Assembly: GCA_964551445.1 (NCBI GenBank)
Contig: CAZKCG010000010.1
Coordinates: forward strand, 54,431 to 118,430
DNA length: 64,000 nt
Reading direction: 5' to 3'
Source: DAOPXV01 sp964551445
GTDB taxonomy: Bacteria > Muiribacteriota > UBA9980
Part shown: one piece after another, positions 35,330 through 44,154 of the stretch
Layout of the letters: every line of letters starts with the position of its first letter
Position numbering within the stretch: the first letter of the stretch is position 1
Translations under genes and position numbers: made by a program
The notes under the pieces: model-generated
What the model was told of the DNA's origin: nothing
The model's database searches: none
Seen by the model: the letters and a program-made list of their open reading frames with translations, nothing else

Positions 35330-36853
35330 ATGATCGATGTATTCAAGGAATTCATAAACTTAATAAAAGACGACCATTTGAAGAAAATGGGTCCGCGCGG
35401 GTATATTAAATTTTTCGCATATTTTATCGCCGCGCCGCTTATTATCATTTCGGCCGTTTACCATTTCATTTTTTTTGAGGCGCCTCCGCCGCGCATAACG
35501 AACGTTTCGATCGGAAGTTTTAACGATACGATAAAATTATCCTATGACAGAAGCTCTTATTATGGGGCTGAGAACAATAAGGATATCATTGAATGGGAGA
35601 TCGATAAGATCATAAGAGCTGATCTCCGGAATAAAATGAGCTTTCCGCGCGTTTATATTCGATCGAGGACCGCGGCGGTGAGATGCCTGGTCACAGGTTT
35701 TGACGGATACGCGAAAGCGAAGACCATAAAAAGCCATACTCTTTTCGTTCCGCCTTTTTCCACGGCGTCCTCGTCTTTGAACGCGAATGAGGCGGTTGAA
35801 GAAACTTTGGAAACTACGATCGAAAAAATAAAAAGAATGCAGCGGGAGGGTGAAGGTATAAAAATAATAGCCGGCCCGGGAACTTTCGCCGCATTGAAAA
35901 GTGATGAAGACGCTTTAAAAGAAAAAGCGGCCCTGGAGCTAAAAGCGACGGAAACTCTAAAGAACAGCGTTAGCGTGAAAGACGCTCAAGAAGATAAAGG
36001 CCGGGTGGTCCGGGATGAAAGCACTGCCGAAGCGGCTCCGGCCGAATTGGAATTCGTGTTAAAAGGCAGCCTTGCGGATATTCTGGACGGATCGCGCGCC
36101 GAAGGCGCTGTTGTAAGCCTTGGCACTGCTTCTGCCGTAAGCGACCGCTGGGGCGGCTTTGAGCTCAGATCAAAAAAAGGCGAGTTCATATTTACGATAA
36201 CTTCATCCGCATATTATACAAGAACGATAACGAAATTCGTTCATGACGGAGATGAAATTTATAATGAAAAATTAATACCTAAAACATTCAAAATTTCCGA
36301 TTATGATGAGGTCGCAAGGCCGAATGGAGGCAAAACCCGCAAGTGGAAAGAACTTCCGACGGTGGTCATACACAACGGAAAAACGGAGCCTTCCAAATAT
36401 ATTCCCGACGCGAAAGATAAGGACGCGATAAGAGACACTATCAGAAAATTCGTCGCGCCGGAATTCAACCTTAATATTTACGGTTTTAATAATGCTTTGA
36501 TAGTTATCGAGGACAATTGCGATTTTAACAGGAAGTATGGCGGATACGGTTACATAACCATAAGATACGATCCATGGCTTGATTACAGGATACTTGGCAG
36601 CTGCGGGGTCGGAGCGACCGAATATCTTTACCGTAACTGCCGGATAAATTTAAAACATAATGACAAGACGACGATCATTCACGAACTGCTGCATGCCATG
36701 GGTTTTACCGGCCATTCAAGCAATACGAGCATAATGTCGCCCACGGGAAACAGCGAATTGACGGCGCTCGATAAACAGCTTATCAAAATTCATTGCGGAT
36801 TAAGGGCCGGCACGAGCAGTCCGCATAATAACGCGACCAAAGACGGTATTTAA
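35330..36853 (+). CDS. Membrane-anchored metzincin-like zinc protease with beta-sandwich domain
   Basis: This 507-residue protein has one N-terminal membrane helix (about 27-48), an extracytoplasmic region with a carboxypeptidase-regulatory-like beta-sandwich (about 240-325), and a C-terminal protease domain. Its zinc site is HELLHAMGFTGH (451-462) followed by a Met-turn-like SIMSPTGN. The third zinc His is one residue later than in the classic metzincin motif, so this is a divergent matrixin-like family. It is probably a surface or periplasmic protease. The promoter and ribosome site are unclear. Confidence 0.8.
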   Translation: MIDVFKEFINLIKDDHLKKMGPRGYIKFFAYFIAAPLIIISAVYHFIFFEAPPPRITNVSIGSFNDTIKLSYDRSSYYGAENNKDIIEWEIDKIIRADLRNKMSFPRVYIRSRTAAVRCLVTGFDGYAKAKTIKSHTLFVPPFSTASSSLNANEAVEETLETTIEKIKRMQREGEGIKIIAGPGTFAALKSDEDALKEKAALELKATETLKNSVSVKDAQEDKGRVVRDESTAEAAPAELEFVLKGSLADILDGSRAEGAVVSLGTASAVSDRWGGFELRSKKGEFIFTITSSAYYTRTITKFVHDGDEIYNEKLIPKTFKISDYDEVARPNGGKTRKWKELPTVVIHNGKTEPSKYIPDAKDKDAIRDTIRKFVAPEFNLNIYGFNNALIVIEDNCDFNRKYGGYGYITIRYDPWLDYRILGSCGVGATEYLYRNCRINLKHNDKTTIIHELLHAMGFTGHSSNTSIMSPTGNSELTALDKQLIKIHCGLRAGTSSPHNNATKDGI

Positions 36854-36943
36854 TATGCTCCCGGAGATTTGCGATAGCGGCCGCCCGCCTGAATTCAAAT
36901 GTGGCGGATATAGCGCGCGGCTCGAATCGCGCCAATGATTTTA

Positions 36944-36972
36944 TTGACAAAACAGCCGAATTGCGATAAAAT
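36944..36972 (+). promoter_or_regulatory. Sigma-70 promoter of the methylmalonyl-CoA mutase operon
   Basis: TTGACA and TAAAAT are 17 bases apart. The predicted start near 36979 gives a leader of about 77 bases. I see no cobalamin riboswitch in it; the leader is too short for one. Confidence 0.83.
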
Positions 36973-37055
36973 TAAGACAGCATTTTTTATGCAGAATATA
37001 GTATAGGCTGATTTTTTTCGCTGAAGATAAAAAAAGATAGGGGTTGAAGTTATTA

Positions 37056-38750
37056 ATGTCAAAACATCACGATAACCACGGCGAAGGGTCAAACGACATC
37101 AAGAACAGGTCAAAGGAATGGCACGAAAAGGTTTACACGAAATCGATATCTAAATTTCCGGAAAGGATGAACCCTTTTAAAAATTCGTCCGGCGGCGTCA
37201 TCGACCCGCTCTATAATCCGGCCGATCTTGAAAATAATAATTACATGAACGATATAGGTTTTCCGGGCGATTATCCGTTCACGCGCGGCGTCCAGCCCAA
37301 CATGTACCGCGGCCGCTTCTGGACAATGCGCCAGTACGCGGGTTTCGGAACCGCCGAAGAATCCAACAAGCGTTATAAATATCTGCTCGGACAGGGCCAG
37401 ACGGGTCTTTCGATCGCGTTCGACCTTCCCACTCAGATAGGTTACGACTCGGACCATGCTCTCGCATCCGGCGAGGTCGGAAAGGTCGGAGTGGCCATCG
37501 ATACGTTAGCCGACATGGAGATGCTCTTCAACGGCATCCCGCTCAATAAGGTCTCAACTTCAATGACAATAAACGCGCCCGCTTCAGTGCTTCTGGCCAT
37601 GTATATCGCCGTCGGCGAAAAGCAGGGATATTCCAGGGCCGAACTCGAAGGCACGATCCAGAACGATATTTTAAAAGAATACATCGCCCGCGGAACATAT
37701 ATTTTTCCGCCGAAACCGTCGCTGCGCTTGATAACCGATATCTTCGACTTCTGCACGCGCGAAGTTCCGAAATGGAATACGATCTCGATATCGGGTTATC
37801 ACATCCGCGAAGCCGGTTCGACCGCGGCTCAGGAAGTCGGTTTTACGCTCGCCGACGCGATATGCTACGTAGACGCGGCCATCAAAAAAGGCCTGAAGCT
37901 CGATGATTTCGCGGCAAGGTTATCATTTTTCTTCAACGCGCATAACGACATCCTTGAAGAAGTTTCAAAATTCCGCGCGGCCAGAAGATTATGGGCAAGA
38001 ATAATGAAGGACAGATTCGGCGCGAAAGAAAAGAAATCCATGATGCTGCGTTTCCACACGCAGACGGCTGGCTCGACGCTTACCGCTCAGCAGCCCGACA
38101 ACAACATCATGCGCGTCGCTTATCAGGCGCTTTCAGCCGTTCTCGGTGGAACTCAGAGCTTGCACACCAATTCGCGCGACGAGGCGCTCGCTCTTCCGAC
38201 GCAGGATTCTGTGACTATCGCCCTTCGCACTCAGCAGGTCTTAGCTTACGAAAGCGGCGTGGCCGATTCTGTGGACCCGCTCGCGGGATCGTATTATATA
38301 GAAGCTTCGACCGACCGTATCGAGCGTGAAGCTATGGAATACATCAAAAAGATAGACGAAATGGGCGGCATGATAGCGGCGATCGAAGCGGGATACGTCC
38401 AGAAGAATATTCAGGAAGCTTCATATAACTACATGCAGTCGATCGAAAAACAGGAAAAGATAATCGTCGGCGTCAATAAGTTCGAACTCAAGGAAGAAGC
38501 GCCTGTTCCTCTTATGAGGGTAGATCCGATAATAGAGAAGAATCAGACCGAAAAACTCAATAAAATAAGGGCCACCAGAAACAACGAAAAAGTGAAGGAA
38601 AATCTCGAGAAACTTCGCGTCGCGGCCCAGTCAGACGTCAACCTCATGCCCGTCATCATCGATTGCGTCCGCGAATATGCTTCGCTCGGCGAGATCTGCG
38701 ACACGATGAGGCGCGTGTTCGGCGAACACAAAGAAAACGTCGTAATATAA
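37056..38750 (+). CDS. Methylmalonyl-CoA mutase, catalytic (TIM-barrel) subunit
   Basis: This 564-residue subunit binds the CoA ester and interconverts succinyl-CoA and methylmalonyl-CoA with adenosylcobalamin. The family pattern is complete: TRGVQPNMYRGRFWTMRQYA, GQTGLSIAFDLPTQIGYDSD, SGYHIREAGSTAAQEVGFTL, FHTQTAGSTLTAQQPDNNIM and GTQSLHTNSRDEALALPTQ. The B12-binding domain is absent and encoded by the next gene, as in archaeal-type split mutases. I chose the ATG at 37056; an in-frame TTG 12 bp upstream overlaps the AGGGG ribosome site. It leads a two-gene operon with a strong promoter and pairs metabolically with the transcarboxylase operon 10 kb upstream. Confidence 0.96.
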   Translation: MSKHHDNHGEGSNDIKNRSKEWHEKVYTKSISKFPERMNPFKNSSGGVIDPLYNPADLENNNYMNDIGFPGDYPFTRGVQPNMYRGRFWTMRQYAGFGTAEESNKRYKYLLGQGQTGLSIAFDLPTQIGYDSDHALASGEVGKVGVAIDTLADMEMLFNGIPLNKVSTSMTINAPASVLLAMYIAVGEKQGYSRAELEGTIQNDILKEYIARGTYIFPPKPSLRLITDIFDFCTREVPKWNTISISGYHIREAGSTAAQEVGFTLADAICYVDAAIKKGLKLDDFAARLSFFFNAHNDILEEVSKFRAARRLWARIMKDRFGAKEKKSMMLRFHTQTAGSTLTAQQPDNNIMRVAYQALSAVLGGTQSLHTNSRDEALALPTQDSVTIALRTQQVLAYESGVADSVDPLAGSYYIEASTDRIEREAMEYIKKIDEMGGMIAAIEAGYVQKNIQEASYNYMQSIEKQEKIIVGVNKFELKEEAPVPLMRVDPIIEKNQTEKLNKIRATRNNEKVKENLEKLRVAAQSDVNLMPVIIDCVREYASLGEICDTMRRVFGEHKENVVI

Positions 38751-38775
38751 TCGATGAAAGGTGCGTGAAAATAAA

Positions 38776-39603
38776 ATGGAAAATAATAAAAAGATAAGAG
38801 TTCTAATAGCTAAACCGGGCCTCGACGGCCACGACCGCGGCGCTAAATACGTGGCTAAAGCCCTTTCGGACGCCGGAATGGAAGTAATATACACGGGTAT
38901 CCGCCAGACGCCCGAATCGATAGCGGTAACGGCGGTACAGGAAGACGTCAACATAGTCGGGCTCTCATGCCTGTCAGGCGCTCACAACAGCCTTTTTCCG
39001 AAGGTCGTGGACGCTCTTCGCGCCAAAGGCGCATCCGATATGATCGTTTTCGGCGGCGGCGTAATACCCAAAGACGATATACCCTTCCTTAAAGAGCACG
39101 GCGTGAACGAGATATTCACACCCGGCACCACCATAAAAAAGATACTCGGTTTCATATATTCGGCCATGAAGATCGAACTTCCGAAAGAAGAACAATACAT
39201 TAAAAAGATCGACCATATCGGTATGGCCGTTCCAAGCCTCGAAGAAGGCATAAAGCTCTATGGTGAAGGTTTCGGATTAACGCTGGGCGGCACCGAAGAA
39301 GTTGCCGAACAGAAGGTCAAGGTCGCTTTCTTTAAGATCGGGGAAACATGCATTGAGCTTTTAGAGCCTACTTCGCCCGACAGCCCCGTTGCAAAATTTC
39401 TCGAAAAGAACCAGGGCCCGGGGATACACCATATCGCGTATGAAGTGACAAATATCGAAAAAGCGCTGGAAGCGGCTAAGGCCAAAGGCATAAAGCTCAT
39501 CGATGAAAAACCCCGAATGGGCGCTCACGGCAAGAAGATCGCTTTCCTTCACCCGAAAGATACGATGAAAGTGCTCACCGAGTACTGCCAGTCGTGCCAT
39601 TAA
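38776..39603 (+). CDS. Mutase B12-binding subunit fused to methylmalonyl-CoA epimerase
   Basis: This 275-residue protein joins two functions of the same pathway. Residues 1-135 are the cobalamin-binding domain of methylmalonyl-CoA mutase: KIRVLIAKPGLDGHDRGAKY, with the B12-ligating His in DGHDRG, and IVGLSCLSGAHNSLFPK. Residues about 145-275 are a glyoxalase-fold epimerase: KKIDHIGMAVPSLEEGIKLY, ETCIELLEPTSPDSPVAKFL, and GIHHIAYEVTNIEKAL, with the metal-binding His and Glu residues in place. The fusion would channel (S)- and (R)-methylmalonyl-CoA at the mutase. AAAGGTG precedes the ATG. The gene follows the catalytic subunit by 25 bp. Confidence 0.95.
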   Translation: MENNKKIRVLIAKPGLDGHDRGAKYVAKALSDAGMEVIYTGIRQTPESIAVTAVQEDVNIVGLSCLSGAHNSLFPKVVDALRAKGASDMIVFGGGVIPKDDIPFLKEHGVNEIFTPGTTIKKILGFIYSAMKIELPKEEQYIKKIDHIGMAVPSLEEGIKLYGEGFGLTLGGTEEVAEQKVKVAFFKIGETCIELLEPTSPDSPVAKFLEKNQGPGIHHIAYEVTNIEKALEAAKAKGIKLIDEKPRMGAHGKKIAFLHPKDTMKVLTEYCQSCH

Positions 39604-39637
39604 GACGGGCAAATATACAAACTAAAGTTTTAATATA

Positions 39638-39685
39638 AACAAAACAGGCTGTAACAAAATTTAATTTTGAAGCAGCCTGTTTTTG
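39638..39685 (+). terminator. Rho-independent terminator of the mutase operon
   Basis: AACAAAACAGGCTG pairs with CAGCCTGTTTTTGTT around a loop of about 20 bases, and the distal arm supplies the T run. Confidence 0.85.
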
Positions 39686-39700
39686 TTACGGTCAATAGCC

Positions 39701-39830
39701 GCAACAAATATTTTTTGAGGGAACGCAGTCGAAAATTCATCCTTGAATTTTCGCTGCTTGCCTCTCGTCGGCTCTCGCCCATCCATGGGCTTCGCCGACT
39801 CCGAGACATCCCTCAAAAAATAATTGTTGC
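39701..39830. repeat. 130-bp hairpin element with 22-bp terminal inverted repeats
   Basis: The ends (39701-39722 and 39809-39830) are inverted repeats matching at all but one or two of 22 positions. Inside are two more perfect or near-perfect hairpins: GCAG...CTGC over 39725-39757 and GTCGG...CCGAC over 39767-39799. The element codes for nothing obvious and sits between two convergent operons. It has the build of a MITE or a structured REP-like repeat. Confidence 0.75.
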
Positions 39831-39883
39831 TTCTTGAAATATACCAATAATGTTTTTATAAATTTATTAAGATGTGATAATGA

Positions 39884-41428
39884 TTAAAATAAGGTTTCGA
39901 GGCTTTGCTTTAATGTGGGCCAGTCGGTTCCTTTGGGGTCAAGGCCTGATTTGACGGGTTCAAGAACGTCGGCGACGTATTCTGACGATCTCATGCCGAC
40001 TAAGGCCGACGAAATTCCGGGAGTGTTGATAAGGGCCCTGATGGCGATGTTGCTGAGATTTTTAGAGCCGGATAATTCAGGGGCGGAGTTTATGACGCAT
40101 TCTGAAATTTTTAACGCTGTTTTAAAGTGTTCGGTCTTATAGTAGCCGCCGATCTTTTCAAAGACGGCAAGGGCGTCTTTTATATAGGCGGATATCTTCG
40201 CGCCTATCTTTTTATTTTCGAATATGCCTTTTTTCAGATGAAGCAGGAAATATTCGGCGCGCGGCCTGTAATATTGGTTCATGTATGAATCGAAGTTCGA
40301 TAAGTTGCCGAACTCTTTCCAGTCGCGGCTTAATTGTTCATAGACGAAAACATTTTGAAGGATCGGGTCCGCTTTTTCAAAATCGCTTTCGAATAACTTT
40401 TCAAATTCCGCCGTTATCGATTCTTCGGCCGCGCCGAGAGTTTTTATCGCCTCATTTATTGCGCTTTCGAATTCGGCGTTTGCCGTTTGCGAAAAACTTA
40501 TATCCGGAGGCCGGGCGAGCCTTATCATTGCGCCTTTATAAAAAGCGTTGAGAGGCCGGTTTATGATAACACCAAGGTTTTCAGAGCGGACCAGTTCCAG
40601 AAGAGTTTTATCTCCGCTCTGGTTTGGTTCGACCGCCGCGCCGCTTTCGAAAAGATTCATCGGAAATTCTATAACGCCGAAATGATTGTTTTCAGAAACC
40701 TCACGCGCGATAGCGATAACGCGTTCAAGTGAAGTGAAATTATATGCCGCTTTCTGGACGGGAAAGGTGTTCGAACTGATTCCGTAATATTTAATGCGCC
40801 CTTTTTCAACCTCTTTTTCAAGATGGATAAAGGCGTTTTTGATCCTTTTATAATATTCGTTGCGCGCCGTTTCAATATCGTTCCCATTTTTTTCGGCCCA
40901 TGAAAGATAGTATTCGGGATTATGTAAAAGGTAGATGTCGATAGTTGATAAATTCATCCGCTGAAGGCTTTTTGTGATCTGGTCCTCTAAAAATTCAGGG
41001 TGGATGCAATGCTCCAGGCCTTCGTCATATTCGACCAGCTCGGGAAACGGGTTTTTTTCAGTCTTTCTCTTAAGGCTGGCCTCATAATTTTGTCCCTGGA
41101 TATATCCGCCTTTTGTCACGATCACTAGATCTTCGCGTGAAATTTTTCCCGCGGCGGCGAGTTCGCCGATAACTTCTCCTACGAGGAGTTCTGAATTTCC
41201 ATCAGTATAATTGGCGCTTGTGTCGATAAGATTGATCCCGCCAGTTATGGCTGATAACATAGCAGTTTTGTGTTCTTTCGAGGCTATATCTACCCGGTAG
41301 CAGCCGAAACCGGCCGATGAAACGGCAAGATCCGTTTTTCCGAGTTTTTTAAATGATACTTCTGGATGCGCATTTTTGAATTTATGAGTGCGCTCGTTAG
41401 CAGCGAACCCGTTTATAATTTTCGTCAT
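39884..41428 (-). CDS. Aldo-keto reductase with a large helical insertion
   Basis: This 514-residue NAD(P)H-dependent oxidoreductase has the aldo-keto reductase barrel: KLGKTDLAVSSAGFGCYRVD, the catalytic Asp/Tyr region NLIDTSANYTDGNSELLVG, the Lys in DLVIVTKGGYI, the His in IYLLHNPEY, and a cofactor-binding end ISSALVGMRSSEYVADVLEP. Between the barrel's seventh segment and that end is a helical insertion of about 130 residues (about 320-450; e.g. SDFEKADPILQNVFVYEQLS), making it far longer than the usual 320 residues. GGAGG lies five bases before the chosen ATG, which is 36 bp downstream of another in-frame start. The substrate is unknown. Confidence 0.88.
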   Translation of the reverse strand: MTKIINGFAANERTHKFKNAHPEVSFKKLGKTDLAVSSAGFGCYRVDIASKEHKTAMLSAITGGINLIDTSANYTDGNSELLVGEVIGELAAAGKISREDLVIVTKGGYIQGQNYEASLKRKTEKNPFPELVEYDEGLEHCIHPEFLEDQITKSLQRMNLSTIDIYLLHNPEYYLSWAEKNGNDIETARNEYYKRIKNAFIHLEKEVEKGRIKYYGISSNTFPVQKAAYNFTSLERVIAIAREVSENNHFGVIEFPMNLFESGAAVEPNQSGDKTLLELVRSENLGVIINRPLNAFYKGAMIRLARPPDISFSQTANAEFESAINEAIKTLGAAEESITAEFEKLFESDFEKADPILQNVFVYEQLSRDWKEFGNLSNFDSYMNQYYRPRAEYFLLHLKKGIFENKKIGAKISAYIKDALAVFEKIGGYYKTEHFKTALKISECVINSAPELSGSKNLSNIAIRALINTPGISSALVGMRSSEYVADVLEPVKSGLDPKGTDWPTLKQSLETLF

Positions 41429-41530
41429 AAGCCTCCGAGTTTTATTTGAAAGCGATTTGGTCACGATATGAGGTTAAATAGAATGGCGCATAACTATGAA
41501 ATAAACAGGGCGCACCGGATATTGAATTTA

Positions 41531-41995
41531 TTAGCGGCAGTGGAAAGAAACCGAATGATTTGTCAGCCGGCCATTTTCATATTCAAAAAGGCCTGAGAAG
41601 AATTTGCCCTCCTCCATCCATTTCAAAAAAATCTCGTCGCCTTCCCAGAGGTTCAGGTCGAAAATTTTGGGATCGTCGATCCATTCGAGGTTTCCTTCAT
41701 TGGAAACTATAAGATCGCCTGAAAAATCACGCACTACGAAAACGAAAACATACCAGTCCTCACCTTTTGCAAATTTTGGGAATGTGAGAACGCCTTTCAG
41801 CTCAGGGTTTCGAACCGTTATGCCGGCCTCTTCGTAAAGTTCGCGGATCGCGCATTGTTCCGGCGTTTCGCCCTGCTCGAATTTTCCGCCTAGACCGTTC
41901 CATTTTCCTTCGTGGATATCATTCTCTTTTTTCACGCGGTGGAGCATGAGCGTCTTTCCGTCTTTTTTTACATAGCATAAAGTGGCGAGTTTCAT
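41531..41995 (-). CDS. Nudix hydrolase, MutT/8-oxo-dGTPase type
   Basis: This 154-residue enzyme hydrolyses nucleoside diphosphate-linked compounds. The Nudix box is complete, GKFEQGETPEQCAIRELYEE followed by AGI. The opening (TLCYVKKDGKTLMLHRVKKE) and the nearby NGLGGKFEQG are typical of MutT/MTH1-like 8-oxo-dGTP diphosphatases. It may remove oxidised dGTP from the pool. It starts 4 bp after the meaB stop with AAGGATG upstream, so it is coupled to that gene. Confidence 0.9.
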   Translation of the reverse strand: MKLATLCYVKKDGKTLMLHRVKKENDIHEGKWNGLGGKFEQGETPEQCAIRELYEEAGITVRNPELKGVLTFPKFAKGEDWYVFVFVVRDFSGDLIVSNEGNLEWIDDPKIFDLNLWEGDEIFLKWMEEGKFFSGLFEYENGRLTNHSVSFHCR

Positions 41996-41999
41996 TTAT

Positions 42000-43043
42000 T
42001 TACATCCTTTTTATTTTTTCCGAGAGTTCGTTCATCATTTTTTCAAGAACGCGTTTGAAACTTGAACGGCCGCCGGCTGAATAAAAATCGCTGATTCCGA
42101 GTTCGATCATGTCGCGGAAGTCTTCGTCGTCTTTTAAGGCCGTGACGATATTCTGTTCAAGAAAGTCCTTGACGAAGCTTACATATTGTTCGAGCAGACG
42201 GGCTTTTCTGTTAGCGTATATTCTGCTTCCATCGTACAGATGATCGCGGTGCGATGCTATGGCTCCAAGCAATTCTGAAATGCCTTCGCCGCTGACGCAG
42301 TTGGTGCGGACGATCGGAACCGTCCATTCATCGATCACTTGGTTTTGAAGGTTTCTGTCGCGGCGGAGGTTGAGCATATAGTTTATTTCGCAGAAAACCT
42401 TTTCGACGCCGGGCCTGTCGGTCTTATTTATTACGAATATGTCGCCGATCTCGAATATTCCGGCTTTTATGGCCTGTATCTCGTCGCCGAGCCCCGGAAC
42501 TTCCGCTACTATCGTCGTGTCCGTCATTTTGACGACCTCGATCTCGAGCTGGCCGACGCCGACGGTTTCGACTATTATAAAATCAAATCCGAAAAGTTCG
42601 TATATCCTTAAAACATATGCTACGCATCTGGACATTCCGCCGAGCGAACCGCGCGTTCCCATGCTTCTGAAAAAAAGATTATCGGACGTGAAATTAGCCA
42701 TTCTGACGCGGTCGCCGAGTATGGCGCCGCCCGTGAACGGAGAAGAAGGATCGAAAGCGATAACCGCTACTTTCGGAACATATCCTTCCGGATGGTTTTT
42801 TTCGTCGCAGATTATCGAGCGCGCAAGCCTGTCCACAAGCGAGCTTTTTCCGGAGCCGGGCGGGCCGGTTATGCCTATAATTATCTGTTTTTTAGCCGAT
42901 GCCTCAGCTTTCTGTTTTTCTGAAAAATGGCTTTCAAGCCGAGAAAGCATCTCGAATCCTTCACGGTCGAAATTTTCGACCAGCGTTATAAGGCGCGCGA
43001 GCGCCCTGTGATTTCCGTTTATAAACTCGTTGAATATATCCAT
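42000..43043 (-). CDS. meaB: MeaB/ArgK-type G3E GTPase, methylmalonyl-CoA mutase chaperone
   Basis: This 347-residue GTPase protects and reloads adenosylcobalamin in methylmalonyl-CoA mutase. The P-loop is GITGPPGSGKSSLVDRL, followed by VAVIAFDPSSPFTGGAILGD, IVETVGVGQLEIEVVKMTD (switch) and VINKTDRPG (guanine specificity). These are diagnostic of MeaB. I chose the ATG at 43043; a TTG 18 bp upstream is possible. The gene has its own promoter on the strand opposite the mutase operon, about 3.4 kb away, and heads an operon with the Nudix and perhaps the aldo-keto reductase genes. Confidence 0.93.
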   Translation of the reverse strand: MDIFNEFINGNHRALARLITLVENFDREGFEMLSRLESHFSEKQKAEASAKKQIIIGITGPPGSGKSSLVDRLARSIICDEKNHPEGYVPKVAVIAFDPSSPFTGGAILGDRVRMANFTSDNLFFRSMGTRGSLGGMSRCVAYVLRIYELFGFDFIIVETVGVGQLEIEVVKMTDTTIVAEVPGLGDEIQAIKAGIFEIGDIFVINKTDRPGVEKVFCEINYMLNLRRDRNLQNQVIDEWTVPIVRTNCVSGEGISELLGAIASHRDHLYDGSRIYANRKARLLEQYVSFVKDFLEQNIVTALKDDEDFRDMIELGISDFYSAGGRSSFKRVLEKMMNELSEKIKRM

Positions 43044-43081
43044 TTTATCATACGCTTTCAAAATAAATTTTAACGGATTTT

Positions 43082-43110
43082 ATTATATCACAGCCTCGCG
43101 CGTTAGTCAA
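43082..43110 (-). promoter_or_regulatory. Sigma-70 promoter of meaB
   Basis: On the minus strand TTGACT and TATAAT are 17 bases apart, with a predicted start near 43075 and a leader of about 32 bases. Confidence 0.78.
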
Positions 43111-43129
43111 AAAAAATGACGGAATTAAT

Positions 43130-43158
43130 TTGCTTTTGAATTTTGATTGTGTTAATAT
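43130..43158 (+). promoter_or_regulatory. Possible sigma-70 promoter of the acetyltransferase gene
   Basis: TTGCTT and TAATAT are 17 bases apart in an AT-rich stretch. The match is modest and other -10 choices exist within 15 bases. Confidence 0.4.
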
Positions 43159-43302
43159 CAATTAGACAATGGTATTTATAAACCGATAACATAAGGATTT
43201 ATCGTCAATATTTTCGTTTATAGGCGGGGCCGCTTCAATGATCGTATTTTTTTGTAAAGACTGGGTTTTAGCGAAACGCCGGCGTTATAAAAGGAGAAAC
43301 TT

Positions 43303-44154
43303 ATGCAGATAAGATCGTTGCGCGAAACTTTTCTCGAAGTGGTTCATATGGCGTTCACGGAAGCCTTCAGCGATTATGAAGTGCAAATTCAGGTACCGTT
43401 CGAAAAATTCCTGGATATGGTTAAAATCAGGTCTTTAAAACTTGAATACTCCATTGGCTGCTTTGACGGTGAAAGGCTCGTCAGTTTTATCATTTGCGGA
43501 TATCGAACGGCCGGCGGGAAAAACTACTGTTACGACGGAGGGACCGGAACGGTCCGAGAATTCAGGCGAAAAGGCATAGGAAGCGATCTTTTGCGCCGTC
43601 TGATCGAGGAGCTCAAGCTCAAAAACATTGAAAGCTTCATTCTTGAAGTTCTTGAAAACAACTTTGCGGCCATTGAGTTATATAAGAAACACGGGTTCAT
43701 AACTACGAGAAGACTCGAATGTTATGAATTAAAAAGGCCTGAATTGAAACCTGGTCCTGACCATGACCTTATTGTAGATAAAGACGCCTGCAGATACAAA
43801 AACATAGAATATGAAAAATTTGATTTGTATGAGCCTTCATGGCAAAACGCATACGCATCGATTGGAAACGCTATTGAACGATACGCTTTCATATCACTTT
43901 TAAAAAACGGCCAGGCTGTCGGGTATGGTTTCATAAATAAGGCCGGCGGCGATATACCGCAGATCGGAATACATGAGGGATGGCGTGAGAGCGGACTGGA
44001 AGCGGTTCTTATCCGAGAGCTTTTAAAAGAAACAGCGAGCGAACGCGTTACAGTCTTAAATGTCGCCGAAAATAATTATTTAGGCATTAAACTCAAAGAG
44101 CTTGGATTTAAAAACTTCATAAATCAGATCGAAATGAAGTTGGTCCTGAAATGA
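43303..44154 (+). CDS. Double-domain GNAT acetyltransferase
   Basis: This 283-residue protein has a complete N-terminal GNAT domain (about 1-148) with the acetyl-CoA loop GTVREFRRKGIGSDLLRRLI and the final helix-strand NNFAAIELYKKHGFITTRRL. A second, degenerate GNAT half (about 165-283; QIGIHEGWRESGLEAVLIRE) lacks the canonical loop. Such two-domain GNATs usually acetylate small amines or peptides. AAAAGGAG precedes the ATG. Neighbouring genes give no hint of the substrate. Confidence 0.88.
   Translation: MQIRSLRETFLEVVHMAFTEAFSDYEVQIQVPFEKFLDMVKIRSLKLEYSIGCFDGERLVSFIICGYRTAGGKNYCYDGGTGTVREFRRKGIGSDLLRRLIEELKLKNIESFILEVLENNFAAIELYKKHGFITTRRLECYELKRPELKPGPDHDLIVDKDACRYKNIEYEKFDLYEPSWQNAYASIGNAIERYAFISLLKNGQAVGYGFINKAGGDIPQIGIHEGWRESGLEAVLIRELLKETASERVTVLNVAENNYLGIKLKELGFKNFINQIEMKLVLK

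Noticed and set aside
36973..37055. A cobalamin riboswitch before the mutase operon
   Set aside because: The leader is about 77 bases, much shorter than a B12 riboswitch, and has no matching conserved box.
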